Part shown: in pieces, positions 59,805-64,000 of the stretch | Layout of the letters: each line of letters starts with the position of its first letter | Position numbering within the stretch: the stretch's first letter is position 1 | Assembly: GCA_965243215.1 (NCBI GenBank) | Contig: CBDEUJ010000005.1 | Span: 1,054,001-1,118,000 of the forward strand | Direction of reading: 5' to 3' | Length of the DNA: 64,000 nucleotides | DNA from: JAJEFO01 sp009843725 | Lineage (GTDB): Bacteria > Pseudomonadota > Alphaproteobacteria > Rhodobacterales > Rhodobacteraceae | Notes under the pieces: generated by a model | Database searches by the model: none | What the model was told of the DNA's origin: nothing | What the model saw: only the letters and a program-made list of their open reading frames with translations | Translations under genes and position numbers: made by a program

Positions 59805-60545
59805 TCACGCCCACATGCTTTCGGAGGAAACAGATTGAAGACATGTCACGCCAGGCCTCCCCGACGACCCCGTTGAGACGCAGAGGTTCTGCTCCCGGAC
59901 CCTTGGATGGTCCATGCGCGTCCGGCTCGTCCGGAAGCAGGCCATGTTCCTCTCCGCCTCCTGGCAGCAGTCCGCATGTCTTGCGAGCTCCTCGATGACG
60001 AGGTCGCGACACCCTTGGTCCAGATGGTCGCGCCGGACCTTTGCCCACTGTGCCGCAAGATCGCTCCCGGGCCCGTTAAGGGCATTGGCGACGCCGAGGA
60101 CGTGTTGCCAGGCATGGAAGATGTCGACGATCTGGATCGCGTCCGGGACATGCTCGTCGGCGAAGTTCCAGATCCAGGGCGGCCAGTCCCCGAGGACGGC
60201 CCGGCGCTTGATGCCGAAGAGCCCGCCTCGCCCGGCCTCGCGCAACACCCGCCTGACGAAGGGAACAGGCTCCCTATCCGTGTCGTGGGCAGCGATTGAT
60301 TCGGTGGCGGCGTCGTGGCTTACGGAACCAGCGTCGCGGACCGGCCGACCCTCCTCGTCGCGGGTTTCCGCTGACCAGACGGTGGAGCGCTTGGCGTCTC
60401 ACGTCCTGCCCGAACCGTCGGCCTGCTTGCCGGCCTGGCCCTCGGCCCCCTCCTTCCGCACCGGGGTTCCGGTGCCTTCCAGCCCCAGGCAGAGGGTGCC
60501 GATCCCGGCTGGCTCGGGCTCGATGAGCTCTTCGATGTCTGCCAT
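59805..60545 (-). pseudogene. ISKra4-family transposase remnant
   Basis: The minus-strand frame from 60545 reads GTGTPVRKEGAEGQAGKQADG, then a TGA stop where GRTREAK is expected, then TRDEEGRPVRDAGS, REPVPFVRRVLREAGRGGLF, VLGDWPPWIWNFADEHVPDA and IQIVDIFHAWQHVLG, the catalytic-core pattern of ISKra4 transposases. The N-terminal third is missing and the 3' end frameshifts after QNLCVSTG. No intact terminal repeats were seen, so the element is dead. Confidence 0.8.
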
Positions 60546-60825
60546 GTGGACTGTCCTGCTCCGAGATTACGGGACAAAGATCGCGCCCGGTCATCTTGTC
60601 CAACGAACTGTTGCAAGACAAACGTGCAAGACCCTGCGTCTTCGTGATTCTCAAGAAATCCGAACAAGATTGTCGTGCACCCGATCGGCTAAGGCGCTTG
60701 GACCGGCATTGCGTCGGCCACTATCCTTGGAGAGCAAGAATCGGCTCAGACTGCGGCCAGGGAGAGTCCAGCCAGTTCTCGGTGATGCATGAGTGCGTCT
60801 GCGGCGTCGGTTGAGAGGAACCAAA

Positions 60826-61626
60826 ATGAGAATCATGTGCCTCAATGGCTGGGGCGGAAGGCTATGCGAGCACTTGCTGCCTTATGTGTCCGAAGAGGCG
60901 CCGGATGTTCTTTGCCTTCAGGAAGTCGTCCACAGTCCAGCGTCTTGCAACGACTGGTTGACCTATCGCGACGGCGATCACGTTCTGCCTCAAAGGGCAA
61001 ATTTCTTCCGAGACGTATGTCAGATCCTTCCTGATCACGTCGCGACCTTTTGTCCGGCGGCCCAAGGAGTGCTTTGGGCCCAAGACACATCCATTCCGTC
61101 ACAGTGGGGGTTGGCGACATTTGTCCACAAGTCTCATCCTGTAATCGGACAAGCGCAGCGCTTCGTTCACAAGGACTATTCGCCTTCAGGTTTCGGAGAT
61201 CACCCCAGGTCGCGGAGTGCACACGCTGTTCGCGTCTTCGACTACGTTCGCGAAAGGTCTGTCTGCATCACCCACATGCATGGTTTGCGGGACCTCGCCG
61301 GAAAAATGGACACGCCAGAACGCGCTGCCCAAGCTCATCGGTTGCTTGATCTGGCACGTTCGATTTCGAAACCCGAAGATCTTTCGATCATCTGCGGGGA
61401 CTTCAACGTGGAACCGGACAGCGAAACGATTGGCATCCTAACCGATGCTGGAATGACTGAGCTTGTGACCAGCAGAGGATTCACAGGCACAAGGAGCTCT
61501 TACTACCAAAAGCCCAGCAAGTTCGCGGACTACTTGTTGATAAACCGATGTGATGCAGTGCTGAGCTTCGATGTCATCGCGGATCCGGAAGTGTCGGACC
61601 ACTGTCCCCTTGTGCTGCACATTTGA
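60826..61626 (+). CDS. endonuclease/exonuclease/phosphatase-family hydrolase
   Basis: 266 residues. MRIMCLNGWGGRLCEHLL with VLCLQEVV (catalytic Glu), ITHMHGLRDLA, IICGDFNVEPDSE (catalytic Asp-x-Asn) and VSDHCPLVLHI (terminal Asp-His) are the EEP signature set. GAGGAACC precedes the ATG. May be a sphingomyelinase-, DNase I- or phosphatase-like enzyme; no signal peptide, so cytosolic. It is flanked by transposase remnants, so it may be a passenger from a mobile segment. Confidence 0.85.
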   Translation: MRIMCLNGWGGRLCEHLLPYVSEEAPDVLCLQEVVHSPASCNDWLTYRDGDHVLPQRANFFRDVCQILPDHVATFCPAAQGVLWAQDTSIPSQWGLATFVHKSHPVIGQAQRFVHKDYSPSGFGDHPRSRSAHAVRVFDYVRERSVCITHMHGLRDLAGKMDTPERAAQAHRLLDLARSISKPEDLSIICGDFNVEPDSETIGILTDAGMTELVTSRGFTGTRSSYYQKPSKFADYLLINRCDAVLSFDVIADPEVSDHCPLVLHI

Positions 61627-61760
61627 GCGTACAGAGTCGACGATGCGAATCCCCGCTACGAAGCTCGCGCACGTCTTGTCGTAGCGCGTTGCCGCCGCCC
61701 GGCTCTCTTTGATTCTCAAGAGGAAAGTCTCGATCTGGTGCGGCTCTCACTCCGGCGCTG
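61627..61760 (-). mobile_element. IS5-family transposase C-terminal remnant
   Basis: The minus strand reads HQIETFLLRIKESRAAATRY then DKTCASFVAGIRI, the IS5-family tail (NRIExxFxRLKxxRRxATRYDK). Upstream of it stops appear in the same frame. Directly abuts the 3' end of the EEP gene. Confidence 0.7.
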
Positions 61761-62188
61761 GTGGCGGCGTTCATAGGCGCGACCGCGGTGGTCGTGAAGC
61801 AGTTCTTCTGAAGACGGGAGACGAATTGCACAAGGCCCATCGAAACCTGGGCCTCAGCGCGAACGAAGCCGCGCGGCCCTTCGAGGTGTCCAGCGGTCGA
61901 GCTGCCCGACGCTGGTGAAGCTGTGAAAGAGGCGTCCCGGTGTCGGTCACAACTCTCACGCGCGCCTTGATCGGGAGCTCGTCGCTGCGACGCCTTGTCG
62001 ACCGGAAGATGACGAAGAACTCCATGGCCAATGCCATCAACGCGACTTGGATGAGGCTGAAACGCTGATCTGCGTTCTCGCAGGCAATTCGCCCTAACAT
62101 CCTGGCACCACTGAATTGACTTTGGTGAAGTCACCTTCGCGAATCTTGCACTGGTGGAGTCGGGAAGACGCGCAAGGCCCAGACGTAT
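61761..62188. other. 428-base stretch without a recognisable gene
   Basis: Between the IS5 remnant and tRNA-Pro. Frames are open on both strands but give no family pattern. Probably more insertion-sequence debris. Confidence 0.4.
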
Positions 62189-62265
62189 TGGTCGGAGTGG
62201 CGAGATTCGAACTCACGACCCCTGCCTCCCGAAGACAGTGCTCTACCAGGCTGAGCTACACTCCG
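62189..62265 (-). tRNA. tRNA-Pro(CGG)
   Basis: 77 bases on the minus strand. Acceptor arms CGGAGTG / CACTCCG, discriminator A and encoded CCA; D arm GCTC-AGCCTGGTA-GAGC; anticodon arm CTGTC-TTCGGGA-GGCAG with CGG at positions 34-36; T arm with GTTCGAATC. Bordered by insertion-sequence debris, a common integration neighbourhood. Confidence 0.95.
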
Positions 62266-62278
62266 ACAACGGGCGGAA

Positions 62279-63286
62279 CTACTCCGCATTGCGAGACTTT
62301 GCAAGTGCCTCATGACCGGGCGCCACACGCTCGGCCCGCGCCCGGAGCATGGCGCCGATGTTCGGAGACGAGGCCGCACCGGTCCGGGTCCGGGTGCGCA
62401 GAACCGGCGTGTTTTCCGAGCCGCCGCCCAGGCTTTCCCGAATCAGGACATAGATCCCGGAAGCGATGATCACGGCCGCGCCCAGTCCCGTCATGAAGTC
62501 GGGCACCTCAGCGAAGAACAGCATGCCCAGACCCGCACCCCAAATGATCTGCGAATACTGAACCGGCGCTACCGTCGCTGCATCGCCGTGCTTGTAGGCG
62601 GAAATTATGCATAGCCCGCCACCGTACCCTAGAATCGCAACCAGGGCGAAAAGCCCCATGTGCTCGACCGGAACGGGGCGATAGACGAAGGGCAGGATCG
62701 CGCCCATCAGCACGACATTCGTCATCATCGGATAAAGCATGAGCACGGCGGCACGCTCCTCGCGCCCGACTTTCCGAGTGATGACGGAAACCAGAGCACT
62801 TCCGGCCGCCGCCGTGAGTGCAGCGACGTGTCCGGCTGTCAGCGGCTCAACGCCAGGGCGCAGGACAATCAGGACGCCTGCAAGACCGATCAGGACGGCT
62901 GCCCAACGATGCACACCGACCCGTTCACCCAACATCGGAATGGACATGATCGTGATCAGAAACGGAGCGGCAAAGATGAACGCGTAAACCTGGGCGATCG
63001 GAAGGACCGAAAACGCAAAGATCGCGGAAGCGGCGGTCACTACGGCCGCAGCCGTGCGCACCGCCACCCAACGCGGATTGCGCGGCCTGAGCGTACCCAC
63101 TTCCCTGTCGCGCAAAAGCATGAGAGTTGCAAAAGGGAAGCTGAGCAAGACACTGAAGAACAGGATCTGGAACGGCGCGTAGCCGCCGCCGAGGAACTTG
63201 ATCACGGCGTCGTGGGTCGAAAAGGCGGCAAAGCCCAGGATTGCGAAAAGGACTCCGCGGAGGCCGGTCTGCCGGGACTCGCTCAA
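62279..63286 (-). CDS. EamA/DMT-family transporter
   Basis: 335 residues with ten hydrophobic segments in two EamA repeats (GVLFAILGFAAFSTHDAVIK; PMLGERVGVHRWAAVLIGLAGVLIVLRP in the first repeat end; MLFFAEVPDFMTGLGAAVII in the second). The C-terminal 45 residues are polar and Arg-rich. ATG overlaps the leuB stop by 4 bases. Exports metabolites such as amino acids or nucleosides; substrate unknown. It lies 13 bases upstream of the tRNA gene on the same strand. Confidence 0.9.
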   Translation of the reverse strand: MSESRQTGLRGVLFAILGFAAFSTHDAVIKFLGGGYAPFQILFFSVLLSFPFATLMLLRDREVGTLRPRNPRWVAVRTAAAVVTAASAIFAFSVLPIAQVYAFIFAAPFLITIMSIPMLGERVGVHRWAAVLIGLAGVLIVLRPGVEPLTAGHVAALTAAAGSALVSVITRKVGREERAAVLMLYPMMTNVVLMGAILPFVYRPVPVEHMGLFALVAILGYGGGLCIISAYKHGDAATVAPVQYSQIIWGAGLGMLFFAEVPDFMTGLGAAVIIASGIYVLIRESLGGGSENTPVLRTRTRTGAASSPNIGAMLRARAERVAPGHEALAKSRNAE

Positions 63287-64000
63287 AGGCCAGCACCCAG
63301 CTTGGCGACGACCGCATCTCCCATCTCGGTGGTGGACACCGGCGATCCCCCCTCGGGGCCCATGAGGTCGGGCGTGCGGAGACCATCGGCCAGAATGGCC
63401 TCGACCGCCCGTTCAAGGCGGGTCGCCTCGTCGCCCTTGTCAAAGCTGTAGCGGAGCGCCATCGCGAAGCTCAGGATGCAGGCAACGGGATTGGCCTTGC
63501 CCTGCCCCGCAATGTCCGGGGCGGAACCGTGCACCGGCTCGTAGAGCGCCTTGGGGCGACCGTTGTCCATCAGGGCCCCCAACGACGCCGAAGGCAGCAT
63601 TCCGAGCGAGCCTGTCAGCATCGCCGCAAGGTCCGACAGAAGGTCCCCGAACAGGTTGTCGGTCACGATGACGTCGAATTGCTTGGGCCAGCGCGTCAAC
63701 TGCATCGCACCCGCATCGGCATACATGTGACTGAGTTCGACATCGGAATACTCGGCGGCATGAACCTCGGTCACGACCTCGCGCCAAAGCACGCCCGATT
63801 CCATCACGTTCGCCTTTTCCATCGAGCAGACCTTGCCGGTTCTCTTCCGTGCCAACTCGAACGCGGAGCGGGCTACACGCGCTATCTCGCTTTCCGTGTA
63901 GCGTTGCGTGTTGATGCCGACGCGCTCGTTGCCTTCCTTCACGATGCCGCGCGGTTCTCCGAAATAGATGCCTGCCGTCAGTTCACGCACAATCATTATG
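63283..64000 (-). CDS. leuB: 3-isopropylmalate dehydrogenase, 5' partial
   Basis: About 238 C-terminal residues of LeuB; the N-terminal third lies beyond the window. IVRELTAGIYFGEPRGI, SMEKANVMESGVLWREVV (catalytic Lys), FDVIVTDNLFGDLLSDLAAM (Mg-binding Asp residues) and LYEPVHGSAPDIAGQGKANP (NAD-binding loop) are diagnostic. Leucine biosynthesis, cytoplasmic. The ATG at 63996 is internal. Stop overlaps the EamA gene start. Confidence 0.96.
   Translation of the reverse strand, partial: IMIVRELTAGIYFGEPRGIVKEGNERVGINTQRYTESEIARVARSAFELARKRTGKVCSMEKANVMESGVLWREVVTEVHAAEYSDVELSHMYADAGAMQLTRWPKQFDVIVTDNLFGDLLSDLAAMLTGSLGMLPSASLGALMDNGRPKALYEPVHGSAPDIAGQGKANPVACILSFAMALRYSFDKGDEATRLERAVEAILADGLRTPDLMGPEGGSPVSTTEMGDAVVAKLGAGL

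Noticed and set aside
1..64000. CRISPR arrays, riboswitches, rRNA genes, phage genes
   Set aside because: None seen: no regular spaced repeats, no recognisable aptamer cores, no rRNA-like blocks, no structural phage proteins.

Overview
The window reads as chromosomal sequence of a GC-rich, heterotrophic alphaproteobacterium. The LeuB, MatB, PuuD and PuuE-UraD proteins and the wealth of TRAP and tripartite-tricarboxylate (TTT) importers most resemble Rhodobacterales or close relatives; this placement is inference from protein character, not a search. Genes are densely packed in catabolic operons with many 4-base ATGA stop/start overlaps. There is no CRISPR array, phage or intact insertion sequence, only decayed remnants.

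Layout. (1) 1-5897 (+): inositol/sugar operon iolD (5' end outside the window), iolC, iolB, an IolJ-like aldolase, a FucU/RbsD mutarotase and ribokinase. (2) 6093-11774: urate-to-glyoxylate purine catabolism with (S)-ureidoglycine aminohydrolase, ureidoglycolate lyase, a fused PuuE allantoinase-UraD decarboxylase, HIU hydrolase, a LysR regulator and the membrane urate oxidase PuuD. (3) 11844-12890: a ketopantoate-reductase-like enzyme. (4) 22770-13241 (-): one long operon tctC-tctB-tctA, SDR, MmgE/PrpD, CaiB/BaiF CoA-transferase, enoyl-CoA hydratase, TauE-like exporter and malonyl-CoA synthetase matB. It faces a divergent TrmB-family regulator across a 24-bp near-palindrome. (5) 24093-27998 (+): an LdhII-type dehydrogenase and two more MmgE/PrpD proteins. 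(6) 37836-28529 (-): TAXI-TRAP importer, cytosolic sulfatase, aldehyde dehydrogenase, ThDP enzyme and LigM-like folate-dependent demethylase, with a divergent LysR gene and a clear TTCTGC-N11-GCAGAA operator candidate.

(7) 38863-39642: a Fic-family pseudogene with two in-frame stops. (8) 39908-42952: aminotransferase, VOC protein and a dienoyl-CoA-reductase-like SDR. (9) 43644-52639: malonyl-CoA decarboxylase with a YCII protein, divergent from a RutE-like reductase, OsmC, DctPQM TRAP importer, intradiol dioxygenase, GntR regulator and a NifV/LeuA-like synthase. (10) 53265-54897: a GlcG-like protein and a cupin. (11) 55024-59689: a periplasmic redox operon (glutaredoxin-MauE fusion, three c-type cytochromes, a multicopper oxidase) behind a textbook CueR-type promoter, followed by a Crp/Fnr regulator and an orphan secreted protein. 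(12) 59805-62188: ISKra4 and IS5 transposase remnants around an endonuclease/exonuclease/phosphatase gene. (13) 62189-64000: tRNA-Pro(CGG), an EamA transporter and leuB (5' end outside).

Functional picture: a scavenger importing many small carboxylates and acids, feeding them through CoA- and malonate-linked routes, with a separate copper-responsive periplasmic module. The least explained and most interesting parts are the sulfatase/LigM/ThDP operon, the TrmB-controlled TTT/matB operon, the dioxygenase/NifV-like cluster and the CueR-promoter cytochrome/oxidase operon.
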